Source: an uncultured Bacilli bacterium
Lineage (GTDB): Bacteria > Bacillota_I > Bacilli_A > RF39 > UBA660
Reading direction: 5' to 3'
Length of the DNA stretch: 49,076 bases
Assembly (NCBI GenBank): GCA_934102055.1
Contig: CAKOSE010000005.1
Coordinates: 1-49,076 of the forward strand
How positions within the stretch are numbered: position 1 is the stretch's first letter; each line of letters starts with the position of its first letter. The position numbers and the translations under genes were made by a program. The notes below the pieces were generated by a model. The model saw nothing but the letters and a program-made list of their open reading frames with translations, searched no databases and was not told where the DNA came from. Below are positions 40,134 to 48,555 of this stretch, in pieces.

Positions 40134-41444
40134 GTGAGTAAGTTTGAAATTAATGATGAGTTATTTTTAAATTGTGTTGGTGTTAAGGATCTTTTGAGGA
40201 GAATTAGAAATGGTCTTTTTAATGTTAAATATAGTGATATACAGTTGCTTGGCTTGAATAGTTCTAAAGAGAAAGAGTTCATTAATTATATAGTTGATGA
40301 GTATGGTGTTTCTATTTTTCATGATGAGACGGATTATTATTCTGATGATGCTGTTACACAATATATTAATTTCATAAAAGATATTCCTCTTTTGAGTGAT
40401 GATGAGTTTAAGAGATATTTTTATGAATATAAACATGGCTCTAAGGAAGCTCTTGATATGCTTGTTGTTTCTAATTTAAGACTTGTTCCTTATGTTGCTA
40501 ATAATTATTATGATGGAAGACTTCCTTTTGCTGATTTGATTAGTGCTGGTAATTTAGGATTATATGATGCTCTTAGAAAATATGATCCTAGTAAGGGGCG
40601 CTTTTCTACATATGCTTATGAGTGGATAGGTCAAAAAATGAATAGAGCTGTTGCTAGGGAATCTAGAAATGTTAGGTTTGCGTACGGAGCGTATTATAAG
40701 TTTACTAGGTATTCTTCGTTTTTGATTAAGTATTATTCTATTAATGGATGTTATCCTTCGGATTCTGTTATTATGGAAGAACTTGATATAACTTATGATA
40801 CTTTACAGAGGTTTAAGTTGTTTTATCGTGATACTTTGAGTTTTAATACTCCTGTTGTGGATGCTGATGAGGCTTATTTGGAGGATTTTATTTCTGATAA
40901 GGATGATTTTTCTGTTCCTGATATTCTTTATAAAAAGGAGCTTGTATCTTCTTTTGATAATATATTAAAGAGTTATTCTCCTAGAAAAGAGAAAATTATA
41001 AAGATGAGATTTGGTCTTGACGATGGTCATGATAAGACTTTAAGAGAGATTTCTGAAGTGCTTGGTATTACTAAAGAAGGTGTCAGGGCTTCTCAAAACA
41101 GGGTTCTTAAAAGACTTAAGAATTCTGTTGAGGTTAAGAGGCTTCATCCTGATTATGATAGAGAGGAATCTTCTTATGAGGTTTCTCACAAAAAAAATGA
41201 GAAAATTAGGTTTATGGATTCTGTTATTTCTAATGTTTGTGATCTTGATGATATAACTGCTGAGGAGATATGTATTATAAAGGCTTTGTTTTCTTCTGGT
41301 GGGCCAATTAGTGTTAATAAGGTAATGAAACTTGAGGAACTTAGTCCTTATGATGATGAGTTTAAGCTTAAGTTAATAAATAGTGCGATTGATAAGTATT
41401 TAACTTTATATAAGAAGGGGGTAAAAAAATATGTTAGAAAGTAG
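40134..41444 (+). CDS. Divergent sigma-70 family factor with a C-terminal extension
   Basis: 436 residues from the GTG at 40134 (GGGAG 9 nt upstream). The core-binding region 2 is clear (VVSNLRLVPYVANNYYDGRLPFADLISAGNLGLYDALRKYDPSKGRFSTYAYEWIGQKMNRAVARE), but the aromatic/Trp pair of region 2.3-2.4 that melts and reads the -10 is changed (EW for WW; RESRNVRF for DQxRTIRVP). Region 4 (KEKIIKMRFGLDDGHDKTLREISEVLGITKEGVRASQNRVLKRL) is intact, with Ala-Ser in place of RQIE. About 105 residues after region 4 match nothing I know. It overlaps rpoD by 14 nt. Promoter specificity must differ from the housekeeping factor (inference). Confidence 0.88.
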   Translation: MSKFEINDELFLNCVGVKDLLRRIRNGLFNVKYSDIQLLGLNSSKEKEFINYIVDEYGVSIFHDETDYYSDDAVTQYINFIKDIPLLSDDEFKRYFYEYKHGSKEALDMLVVSNLRLVPYVANNYYDGRLPFADLISAGNLGLYDALRKYDPSKGRFSTYAYEWIGQKMNRAVARESRNVRFAYGAYYKFTRYSSFLIKYYSINGCYPSDSVIMEELDITYDTLQRFKLFYRDTLSFNTPVVDADEAYLEDFISDKDDFSVPDILYKKELVSSFDNILKSYSPRKEKIIKMRFGLDDGHDKTLREISEVLGITKEGVRASQNRVLKRLKNSVEVKRLHPDYDREESSYEVSHKKNEKIRFMDSVISNVCDLDDITAEEICIIKALFSSGGPISVNKVMKLEELSPYDDEFKLKLINSAIDKYLTLYKKGVKKYVRK

Positions 41445-42597
41445 GGGTAATATGAATAAGAATGGTGATTTTGAAAAGTTGATAGTTACTACAGATAGTT
41501 TTGATGATGTTAAGAATCTTGATAGTGAGATTAAGAAGAGATTTGATGTAATTATTGGGAAACTTTCTGCTAAGGGGAAGATAAGAGATGGTTTTGTTGA
41601 TGAGAATGCTATAGAAAATCTTGGTCTTGATAATAATGTAAAGGATATGTTGATTGATTATCTTTTAGTTGTTAAGATGATTGATGTTAGGTATTCGGAA
41701 GAGGTTCAAACAAGTAAGGAGTATTATGCTGATTCTGCTGATAATGTTGCTTTGTTTCTTGCTGATATGAGGAGGTATCCACTTCTTACTAGGGAAGAAG
41801 AGGTTGAGCTAGGTAAGCGAGCTAAAAGGGGTGATAGGGCTGCTATTCAAAAAATGGTTGAATCTAATCTTCGTTTGGTTGTTTCTATTGCTAATAAGTA
41901 TGTTAATAGGGGTCTTGATTTTCTTGATTTGATACAGGAAGGAAGTATTGGACTTAATCGTGCTGCGGAACAATTTGATGTTTCTCTTGGTTATAAGTTT
42001 TCTACTTATGCTACTTGGTGGATTAAGCAAGCGATGGGGCGTGCTATTGCTGATCAGGGTAGGACTATAAGAGTTCCTGTTCATATGGTTGAGGTTATAA
42101 GGAAATATAAGAGAATAAAAGAGGAAATGTTTAAGGTTGGTATTACCGAGCCTACTGATGTGCAAATAGCTGAACGTATGGGAGTTGATATTCAGAAGAT
42201 TGAAGATATCAAAAAAGCTGAAATGATTCCTACTTCGTTAGAACTTCCTGTTGGAGAAGACAAGACTACTAATTTAGGAGATTTTGTTAAAGATGAGGTT
42301 AATGAGACGCCAGAAGAATATATTGAAAGACTCGGTACTAGTGAAGATATTAGAAATATTATCGATGTTTTATCTGATAGAGAAAGAGAGATTCTTGAGT
42401 ATCGTTTTGGTCTTAATGATGGCATTTCTAGAACTCTTGAATGTGTTGGCGATATTTATGGAATAACAAGGGAAAGAGTTAGACAAATTGAGGGTAAGGC
42501 TCTTAGAAAAGTTAGACAACGTGCGTTAAAAGATGAAGTTTTATATAGTAGTGATTATGATAAAAAATTAGATATGTATGGTCTTTCTAATAAATAG
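41431..42597 (+). CDS. rpoD: Primary sigma factor RpoD/SigA
   Basis: 388 residues. Regions 1.2-2.4 (NVALFLADMRRYPLLTREEEVELGKRAKRGD; ESNLRLVVSIANKYVNRGLDFLDLIQEGSIGL; FSTYATWWIKQAMGRAIADQGRTIRVPVHM), region 3 and region 4.2 (ECVGDIYGITRERVRQIEGKALRKVR) are all standard. Group 1 sigma. The ATG at 41431 has AGGGGG 9 nt before it; an ATG at 41452 has too close a site. It overlaps the divergent sigma gene and shares its transcript. The primary factor is usually behind dnaG; here it is not. Confidence 0.95.
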   Translation: MLESRGNMNKNGDFEKLIVTTDSFDDVKNLDSEIKKRFDVIIGKLSAKGKIRDGFVDENAIENLGLDNNVKDMLIDYLLVVKMIDVRYSEEVQTSKEYYADSADNVALFLADMRRYPLLTREEEVELGKRAKRGDRAAIQKMVESNLRLVVSIANKYVNRGLDFLDLIQEGSIGLNRAAEQFDVSLGYKFSTYATWWIKQAMGRAIADQGRTIRVPVHMVEVIRKYKRIKEEMFKVGITEPTDVQIAERMGVDIQKIEDIKKAEMIPTSLELPVGEDKTTNLGDFVKDEVNETPEEYIERLGTSEDIRNIIDVLSDREREILEYRFGLNDGISRTLECVGDIYGITRERVRQIEGKALRKVRQRALKDEVLYSSDYDKKLDMYGLSNK

Positions 42598-42613
42598 TTT
42601 GTTTTATATTTTG

Positions 42614-42642
42614 AGTATCAATTGGGTTTGGTGCTTTTTTTT
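42614..42642 (+). terminator. Terminator after rpoD
   Basis: AGTATCAA (42614-42621) and TTGGTGCT (42628-42635) with two G-U pairs, 6-nt loop, followed by seven T. Confidence 0.75.
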
Positions 42643-42663
42643 ATTAAAAACCGTAAAAAGTGC

Positions 42664-42692
42664 TTGATTTTAATAGGATAGTATGGTATTAT
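42664..42692 (+). promoter_or_regulatory. Promoter of the S10 operon
   Basis: TTGATT (42664-42669), 17-nt spacer, extended TGg plus TATTAT (42687-42692). Confidence 0.8.
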
Positions 42693-42698
42693 TGTCAT

Positions 42699-42814
42699 GT
42701 TGTGACTGCTGAGATGTGCAAGGTTGCCGATACACCAGGCGTAGTTGTGTGGGAATATTGGGTTTTTGCATGGAGCGAGTCTATACTAGATATAGGCGAA
42801 GGGAGGTTAGGATT
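42699..42814 (+). promoter_or_regulatory. S10 operon leader RNA
   Basis: About 115 nt between the promoter and rpsJ, GC-richer than its surroundings. It holds GATGTGCAAGGTTGCCGATA, ACACCAGGCG, GGAGCGAGTC and GATATAGGCGAAGGGAGG, which resemble the leader sequences of S10 operons in other Bacillota as I recall them. It stays open in the rpsJ frame from 42716 by chance. A regulatory role (ribosomal-protein binding) is likely but unproven. Confidence 0.55.
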
Positions 42815-43126
42815 ATGGCGAAATCTGAAGTTCGTGTTAAACTTAAAAGTTTTGATCACAGAATTCTAGATAGTGCGGCTTCTAAAATTGTTGAAACAGT
42901 TAAGAGAGCTGGTGGAGTAGTTAGTGGACCTGTACCACTTCCAACAGAAATTGAAAAAATTACGATTTTAAGAGCTGTTCATAAGTACAAAGATTCTCGT
43001 GAACAATATGAAATGCGTACTCATAAAAGATTGATCGACATCAAAAATCCTAGTAAGGAAGTTGTGGATGTTCTGCAACGACTAGATATACCTAGTGGTG
43101 TTGATATCCAAATCAAACAAAAATAA
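42815..43126 (+). CDS. rpsJ: Ribosomal protein uS10
   Basis: 103 residues from the ATG at 42815, 8 nt after GGGAGG; earlier in-frame codons are leader. Standard (VRVKLKSFDHRILDSAASKIVETVKRAGGVVSGPVPLPTEIEK). Part of the 30S head; also NusE in antitermination. First gene of the S10 operon. Confidence 0.97.
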   Translation: MAKSEVRVKLKSFDHRILDSAASKIVETVKRAGGVVSGPVPLPTEIEKITILRAVHKYKDSREQYEMRTHKRLIDIKNPSKEVVDVLQRLDIPSGVDIQIKQK

Positions 43127-43145
43127 GTAAAAGGAGAAAAGAAAA

Positions 43146-43874
43146 ATGAAAGGAATCTTAGGTAGAAAGCTTGGTATGACACAAGTATTTGGTACTAATG
43201 GAAAACTTGTTCCTGTAACTGTGATTGAAGTTGAGCCTAATGTTGTTACTCAAATTAAAACTGTTGATAATGATGGTTATGAAGCTGTACAACTTGGTTT
43301 TGATTCAGTTAAGGAAAAGGTTAGTAATAAGGCTAAAATGGGTCATACAAAGAAAGCTAACACTACTCCTAAGCGCTTCTTAAGAGAAATAAGAGGAGTA
43401 GATACTAATGCTTATACTTTGGGACAAGAAGTAAAAGCTGATTTATTTCTAGCTGGTGAAATGGTTGATGTTACTGGAATCAGCAAAGGAAAAGGTTACC
43501 AAGGGGTAATTAAGAAAAATAATCAACATCGTGGACCAATGAGTCATGGTTCTAAATATCATAGAGGTGTAGGATCTCTTGGTACTATGAGACCAATGAG
43601 GGTTATGCCTGGTAAGGCTCTTCCAGGGCATATGGGAGCTGAACAAGTTACTATTCAAAATCTTGAAATTATAAAAGTTGATATGGATGATAATTGTATT
43701 TTGGTTAAGGGAAGTGTTCCTGGGCCTAAAAAAGGTATGGTTATTATAAAAAGTGCTGTTAAGACTGATGAAGTTAATGATGCTTTTGATCTAATAACTT
43801 ATGAAGAAGAAGTAGTTGAACCTACTTTAGAAGCTTCGGCAGAAAATACTGTAGAAGAGGTTAAGGAGGCTTAA
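43146..43874 (+). CDS. rplC: Ribosomal protein uL3
   Basis: 242 residues, about 30 longer than usual because of an acidic C-terminal tail (TYEEEVVEPTLEASAENTVEEVKEA). The peptidyl-transferase-reaching loop HRGPMSHGSKYHRGVGSLG with the methylated Gln region (NNQHRGP) is present. AAAGGAG upstream. rplD follows after one base. Confidence 0.96.
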   Translation: MKGILGRKLGMTQVFGTNGKLVPVTVIEVEPNVVTQIKTVDNDGYEAVQLGFDSVKEKVSNKAKMGHTKKANTTPKRFLREIRGVDTNAYTLGQEVKADLFLAGEMVDVTGISKGKGYQGVIKKNNQHRGPMSHGSKYHRGVGSLGTMRPMRVMPGKALPGHMGAEQVTIQNLEIIKVDMDDNCILVKGSVPGPKKGMVIIKSAVKTDEVNDAFDLITYEEEVVEPTLEASAENTVEEVKEA

Positions 43875-43875
43875 T

Positions 43876-44499
43876 ATGAAATTTGAACTTGTAGATCTTA
43901 ATGGTAAAAAGGTGAAAGATATTGACTTAAGTAAAGAAGTGTTTGGAATAGAACCTAATGATGTTGTTTTAAAGGATGCTATTGTTTTAGGACGTGCAGC
44001 TTTAAGACAAGGGACTCACAAGGCTAAAACTAGAGCTGAAGTTTCTGGTGGAGGAAGAAAACCTTGGAGACAAAAAGGAACAGGAAATGCTCGTCAAGGC
44101 TCAATTAGAGCAGTTCAATGGGTTGGAGGCGGAATTGCTTTTGGACCAGTTCCTAGAGATTATAGTAAGAAACAAAACAGAAAAGAGAGAAAACTTGCTC
44201 TTAGATCTGCTTATTCTTATAAAGCTAAAGATAATAATATTGTTGTAGTAGAAAAACTTAGTTTTGAAACTCCTAAAACTAAGGAAATGGTTTCAGTTCT
44301 TAAGAGTTTGAATTTAGATAATGTTAAGACTTTAGTTGTTGTTAATGAATATGATGAAAATGTTATTCTTGCTTCTCGTAATTTAAAGAATATTATGATT
44401 GCTCTTCCTGAGGAAGTAAGTGTACTTGATATTGTAAGTGCTAAAAAACTTTTAATTGAAGAAGCAGCTCTTGAAAAAATAAAGGAGGGGCTTAAATAA
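43876..44499 (+). CDS. rplD: Ribosomal protein uL4
   Basis: 207 residues. The exit-tunnel loop GGGRKPWRQKGTGNARQGSIRAVQWVGGG is standard (macrolide contact Gly-Arg-Lys-Pro). In gamma-proteobacteria L4 represses the S10 operon; here unproven. Stop shares one base with the rplW start. Confidence 0.97.
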   Translation: MKFELVDLNGKKVKDIDLSKEVFGIEPNDVVLKDAIVLGRAALRQGTHKAKTRAEVSGGGRKPWRQKGTGNARQGSIRAVQWVGGGIAFGPVPRDYSKKQNRKERKLALRSAYSYKAKDNNIVVVEKLSFETPKTKEMVSVLKSLNLDNVKTLVVVNEYDENVILASRNLKNIMIALPEEVSVLDIVSAKKLLIEEAALEKIKEGLK

Positions 44500-44780
44500 T
44501 GGATACTAAATATTTAGAAATTATTAAAGCACCAGTAGTTACTGAAAAGGCTTCTGTTATGGGTCAAAATGGTGAATATGCATTTTATGTTGATCCTAAA
44601 GCGAATAAAACTGAAATTAAACTTGCTATTGAGAAGATATTTGGTGTTAAAGTAGAAAGTATTAGAACTATTAATGTTCATCCTAAAAAGAGAAGAGTAG
44701 GTCGTTATACTGGACTTACTAATCGTAAGAAAAAGGCAATTGTTAAATTAGCTCAAGGGCAAACAATTGGTTTAGAGTAA
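44499..44780 (+). CDS. rplW: Ribosomal protein uL23
   Basis: 93 residues. Docking site for trigger factor and signal recognition particle at the tunnel exit. Standard start IIKAPVVTEKA and VHPKKRRVGRYTGLTNRKKKAIVKL. ATG overlaps the rplD stop (TAATG). Confidence 0.97.
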   Translation: MDTKYLEIIKAPVVTEKASVMGQNGEYAFYVDPKANKTEIKLAIEKIFGVKVESIRTINVHPKKRRVGRYTGLTNRKKKAIVKLAQGQTIGLE

Positions 44781-44794
44781 GGAGGTAAAAAGAA

Positions 44795-45628
44795 ATGGCA
44801 ATTAAAAATATGAAACCTACTACTCCTGGACAACGTGGTATGAGCAGACTTCACAATGTTGAAATTACTACTAATAAACCTGAAAAGAGTTTACTAGTTT
44901 CTAAGAGTAATAAAGCTGGTAGAAATAATCAAGGTAGAATTACAGTAAGACATCAAGGTGGAGGAGAAAAGAGAAAGTACCGTTTAATTGATTTTAAGAG
45001 AAATAAATTTGATATAGTTGGTACTGTTGCTACTATCGAATATGATCCAAATAGAAGTGCTAACATAGCTTTAATTAACTATGTTGATGGTGAAAAGAGA
45101 TATATTATTGCTCCTAAAGGGTTAAAGGTAGGAATGAAGATTGTTTCTGGAGAAAATGTTGATATTAAAGTAGGAAATGCACTTCCTCTTATGAATATTC
45201 CAGAAGGAACACTTGTGCATAATATTGAACTTCAACCTGGAAAGGGTGCTGAAATTGCAAGATCTGCTGGTGCTAGTGCTCAAATTCTTGGTAAAGAAGG
45301 TAAATATGTACTTATTAGACTTGCCTCTGGTGAAGTTAGAAAAGTTCTTGGGACTTGTATGGCTACTATAGGTGAAGTGGGAAATGAAGATTATTCTTTA
45401 GTTAAAATTGGTAAAGCAGGTAGAAAAAGACATATGGGAGTTAGACCTACTGTTCGTGGTTCTGTTATGAACCCTAATGACCATCCTCATGGTGGTGGTG
45501 AAGGTCGTGCACCTATTGGTAGAAGTGGACCAATGACTCCTTGGGGTAAACCAGCTCTTGGTTATAAAACTAGAAAGAAAAAAGCGTCTGATAAACTAAT
45601 TATTAGAGGAAGAAAGAAAAGAAAGTAG
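44795..45628 (+). CDS. rplB: Ribosomal protein uL2
   Basis: 277 residues. Contains RHQGGGEKRKYRLIDFKRNK and the peptidyl-transferase-centre region GVRPTVRGSVMNPNDHPHGGGEGRAPIGR with the conserved His. AAGGAGGT ribosome site. Standard size. Confidence 0.97.
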   Translation: MAIKNMKPTTPGQRGMSRLHNVEITTNKPEKSLLVSKSNKAGRNNQGRITVRHQGGGEKRKYRLIDFKRNKFDIVGTVATIEYDPNRSANIALINYVDGEKRYIIAPKGLKVGMKIVSGENVDIKVGNALPLMNIPEGTLVHNIELQPGKGAEIARSAGASAQILGKEGKYVLIRLASGEVRKVLGTCMATIGEVGNEDYSLVKIGKAGRKRHMGVRPTVRGSVMNPNDHPHGGGEGRAPIGRSGPMTPWGKPALGYKTRKKKASDKLIIRGRKKRK

Positions 45629-45640
45629 GAGGATATAGAT

Positions 45641-45916
45641 ATGGCAAGAAGTATTAAAAAGGGACCTTATGTATTTGATAGATTGCTTGCTAAGGTTCAA
45701 AAGTTAAATGAAACTGGAAAAAAAGAAGTAATTAAAACTTGGTCACGTCGTTCTACAATTTTTCCTGAATTTGTAGGTCATACTTTTGCAGTTCATAATG
45801 GTAATAAGTTTATACCAGTTTATGTTACTGAAGATATGGTAGGACATAAGTTAGGAGAATTTGCTCTTACAAGAACATTTGGTGGACATGGCGCTGATAA
45901 GAAGAAGAAAAAATAA
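45641..45916 (+). CDS. rpsS: Ribosomal protein uS19
   Basis: 91 residues. SIKKGPYVFDRLLAKV, TWSRRSTIFPEFVGHTFAVHNG and LGEFALTRTFGGHG; a Lys-rich tail. 30S head, contacts S13. AGGAGG ribosome site. Confidence 0.97.
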   Translation: MARSIKKGPYVFDRLLAKVQKLNETGKKEVIKTWSRRSTIFPEFVGHTFAVHNGNKFIPVYVTEDMVGHKLGEFALTRTFGGHGADKKKKK

Positions 45917-45936
45917 CAAGAGGAGGATTTTAGAAA

Positions 45937-46269
45937 ATGGATGTAAAAGCTATTGCTAAGGATGTAAGAATTAGTCCAATTAAAATTCGTCTTATGGTGG
46001 ATTTAATCCGTGGTAAGAATGTTAATGATGCTTTAAATATTTTAACTAATTATAATAGTAAACCAGCAAGAGTTGTTAAGAAGGTTCTTGACTCTGCTAT
46101 AGCTAATGCTGTTAATAATAATGGTCTTGATAAGGATAAATTATATATTAAAACTGCTGTAGTTGATCAAGCTTCTACACTAAAAAGAAGGGTACCAGGT
46201 TCTCGTGGTTCTGTTGATAAGTTTTATCATAGAAGATCACATGTAACTATTGTGGTATCAGAAAGGTAA
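45937..46269 (+). CDS. rplV: Ribosomal protein uL22
   Basis: 110 residues. The long tunnel hairpin DQASTLKRRVPGSRGSVDKFYHRRSHVTIVV is intact. N-terminus KDVRISPIKIRLMVDLIRGK is standard. GAGGA upstream. Confidence 0.97.
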   Translation: MDVKAIAKDVRISPIKIRLMVDLIRGKNVNDALNILTNYNSKPARVVKKVLDSAIANAVNNNGLDKDKLYIKTAVVDQASTLKRRVPGSRGSVDKFYHRRSHVTIVVSER

Positions 46270-46284
46270 TTTAGGAGGTTATTT

Positions 46285-46938
46285 ATGGGACAAAAAGTTA
46301 GTCCAACTGGACTTAGAATCGGAGTTAATAAAGATTGGGAATCTAAATGGATGGCTCCTAAAAAAGATTTTGCTAAGTATTTAAGTAATGATATAAAGAT
46401 TCGTGAATATTTAGAAAAGAATTTGAAAGATGCTGGTGTTTCAAAGATAGTAATTGAAAGAAATAATAAGAGATGTGAGGTTATTATTCACACTTCTAAA
46501 CCAGGTGTTGTTATTGGACGTGGTGGAGAAGAAATTAAGGTTTTGAAAAATAAACTTTCTAAACTTGTTGATGAAAATATTAATGTTTCAATTATGGATG
46601 TTAAGAATGTTGATTTGAATGCGACTTTAGTTGCTCAATCAATTGCTAAACAAATTGAAGCTCGTGCACCATTTAGAGCTGCTCAAAAGAAGGCTATAAG
46701 AGCTGCTATGAAGGCTGGAGCTAAAGGTATTAAGACTTTGGTTTCTGGAAGACTTAATGGTGTTGAAATGGCTAGAAGTGAAGGTTATTCTGAAGGAAAT
46801 GTTCCTTTACATACGATTCGTGCTGATATTGATTATGGGTTTGCTGAAGCTCTTACTACTTATGGTAAACTTGGAGTTAAAGTATGGATTAATAAAGGAG
46901 AAATCTTACCTTCTAAAAAGGAAAAAGGAGGTAATTAA
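46285..46938 (+). CDS. rpsC: Ribosomal protein uS3
   Basis: 217 residues. KH domain with VVIGRGGEEIKVLKNKL, then the C-terminal domain (TLVSGRLNGVEMARSEGYSEGNVPLHTIRADIDYGFAEALTTYGKLGVKVWI). 30S mRNA entry, helicase function. GGAGGT ribosome site. Confidence 0.97.
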   Translation: MGQKVSPTGLRIGVNKDWESKWMAPKKDFAKYLSNDIKIREYLEKNLKDAGVSKIVIERNNKRCEVIIHTSKPGVVIGRGGEEIKVLKNKLSKLVDENINVSIMDVKNVDLNATLVAQSIAKQIEARAPFRAAQKKAIRAAMKAGAKGIKTLVSGRLNGVEMARSEGYSEGNVPLHTIRADIDYGFAEALTTYGKLGVKVWINKGEILPSKKEKGGN

Positions 46939-46940
46939 TT

Positions 46941-47369
46941 ATGTTAATACCGTCTAGAACAAAGTATAGAAGGGTGCATAGATTAAAATACGAAGGAAAG
47001 GCTAAGGGAAATACAGAACTTCATTTTGGAGAATATGGACTTATGGCTCGTGAAGGTGCTTGGATTACTAATAATCAAATCGAAGCTGCTCGTATTGCTA
47101 TGACTCGTTATATGAAACGTGGTGGTAAGGTATTTATTAATATTTTCCCACATATGCCTAAAACTGCTAAACCACTAGAAGTTCGTATGGGATCTGGTAA
47201 AGGTGCTGTTGATAAATGGGTAGCAGTTGTTAAAGAAGGAAAAATAATGTTTGAAATATCTGGTGTTTCTGAAGAAGTTGCCAGAGAAGCACTTAGACTT
47301 GCTTCACATAAATTACCAATAAAGACTAAATTTGTAAAAAAAGAAGATATGGGTGGTGAAAACGCATGA
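46941..47369 (+). CDS. rplP: Ribosomal protein uL16
   Basis: 142 residues. Starts MLIPSRTKYRRVHR, contains RMGSGKGAVDKWVAVVKEGKIMFEI. 50S near the tRNA A/P sites. The TGA is inside the rpmC start (ATGA overlap). Confidence 0.97.
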   Translation: MLIPSRTKYRRVHRLKYEGKAKGNTELHFGEYGLMAREGAWITNNQIEAARIAMTRYMKRGGKVFINIFPHMPKTAKPLEVRMGSGKGAVDKWVAVVKEGKIMFEISGVSEEVAREALRLASHKLPIKTKFVKKEDMGGENA

Positions 47370-47569
47370 AAATGGAAGAATTAAGAAAACTATCCACTGA
47401 AGAATTAAATAATAAAATTAAGGAAAATAAAGAAGAATTATTTAATTTGCGTTTCCAACAAGCAACAGGTAATTTAGAAAAACCTGTTAGACTTAGAGAA
47501 CTAAGAAAACAAGTAGCAAAAATGAAAACAATAATTCGTGAACGTGAATTAGAGAAAGTGGAGGAGTAA
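47366..47569 (+). CDS. rpmC: Ribosomal protein uL29
   Basis: 67 residues. MEELRKLSTEELNNKIKENKEELFNLRFQQATGNLEKPVRLRELRKQVAKMKT is typical. Start at the ATG overlapping rplP; a second ATG (47372) would give MEEL. Confidence 0.95.
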   Translation: MKMEELRKLSTEELNNKIKENKEELFNLRFQQATGNLEKPVRLRELRKQVAKMKTIIRERELEKVEE

Positions 47570-47572
47570 CAT

Positions 47573-47833
47573 ATGAAAGATACAGTTAAAAAAGAACTTG
47601 TAGGAAGAGTTGTAAGTGATAAGAATGATAAGACTATTACTGTACTTGTAGAAACTTATAAGAAACATCCTAAGTATGGTAAGAGAGTTAAATATAGTAA
47701 AAAATATACTGCTCACGATGAGACTAATAAGGCTAAAATGGGAGATAGAGTAAGAATAGTTGAAACTAGACCTTTATCTAAAACTAAGAGATTCTATTTA
47801 GCTGAAATAGTTGAAGAAAGTGTAATACTATAA
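47573..47833 (+). CDS. rpsQ: Ribosomal protein uS17
   Basis: 86 residues. GRVVSDKNDKTITVLVETYKKHPKYGKRVKYSKKYTAHDE and GDRVRIVETRPLSKTKRFYL are the family signature. 30S body, OB fold. GGAGGAG upstream. Confidence 0.97.
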   Translation: MKDTVKKELVGRVVSDKNDKTITVLVETYKKHPKYGKRVKYSKKYTAHDETNKAKMGDRVRIVETRPLSKTKRFYLAEIVEESVIL

Positions 47834-47846
47834 GGAGGTATTTGTT

Positions 47847-48215
47847 ATGGTTCAACAAGAAACTCGTTTAAAAGTCGCTGACAATTCTGGTGCTCGTGAA
47901 CTACTTGTTATTAGAGTGCTTGGAGGAAGTAAAGTTAAATTTGGTAATATTGGTGATGTTGTAGTAGGTACTGTTAAGAAGGCTACTCCTAATGGTACTG
48001 TTAAAAAAGGTAAAGTAGTTAAAGCTGTTGTAGTAAGAACAGTTAGAGGAGTTCGTCGTGAAGATGGATCTTATATTAAATTTGATGATAATGCATGTGT
48101 AATAATTAAGGATGATAAGAGTCCAGTTGGTACTCGTGTATTTGGACCAGTTGCTAGAGAAATTCGTGATAAAGGATACATGAAAATAGTTTCTCTTGCA
48201 AAAGAAGTATTATAG
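47847..48215 (+). CDS. rplN: Ribosomal protein uL14
   Basis: 122 residues. VQQETRLKVADNSGARELLVIRVLGG and VFGPVARE. Contacts 16S at bridge B5/B8. AAGGAGG before the ATG. Confidence 0.97.
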   Translation: MVQQETRLKVADNSGARELLVIRVLGGSKVKFGNIGDVVVGTVKKATPNGTVKKGKVVKAVVVRTVRGVRREDGSYIKFDDNACVIIKDDKSPVGTRVFGPVAREIRDKGYMKIVSLAKEVL

Positions 48216-48226
48216 GGAGGTCTTTT

Positions 48227-48538
48227 ATGAAACTTAAAGTTGGAGATAAAGTTAGAGTAATGTCTGGAAAAGACAAAGGTAAAGAAGGAAAAATTACTCA
48301 TACTTTTAAGAATGAAAACAAAGTAATAGTTGAAGGTATCAATTTAGTTAAGAAACATGTTAAACCTGATAATGCTAATAAAACTGGTGGTATCATTGAA
48401 GTAGAAGCTAAATTAGATGCTTCAAATGTTATGATTTTAGATAAGAAAACAAATAAACCTACAAGAATTTATCATGATGTAGATAAGAAAACAAATAAAA
48501 AAGTTAGAGTGGGTAAATCCCGCGAAAAACTTGATTAG
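48227..48538 (+). CDS. rplX: Ribosomal protein uL24
   Basis: 103 residues. KOW motif KVGDKVRVMSGKDKGKEGKI, then GINLVKKHVKPDNANKTGGIIEVEAKLDASNVMILD. An assembly initiator of the 50S. GGGAGG upstream. Confidence 0.97.
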   Translation: MKLKVGDKVRVMSGKDKGKEGKITHTFKNENKVIVEGINLVKKHVKPDNANKTGGIIEVEAKLDASNVMILDKKTNKPTRIYHDVDKKTNKKVRVGKSREKLD

Positions 48539-48555
48539 TTGGAAGGAGGGTATTT

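Noticed and set aside
42716..42814. N-terminal extension of uS10 starting at 42716
   Set aside because: The extra 33 codons match no uS10; they are the leader RNA, and the ribosome site lies just before 42815.
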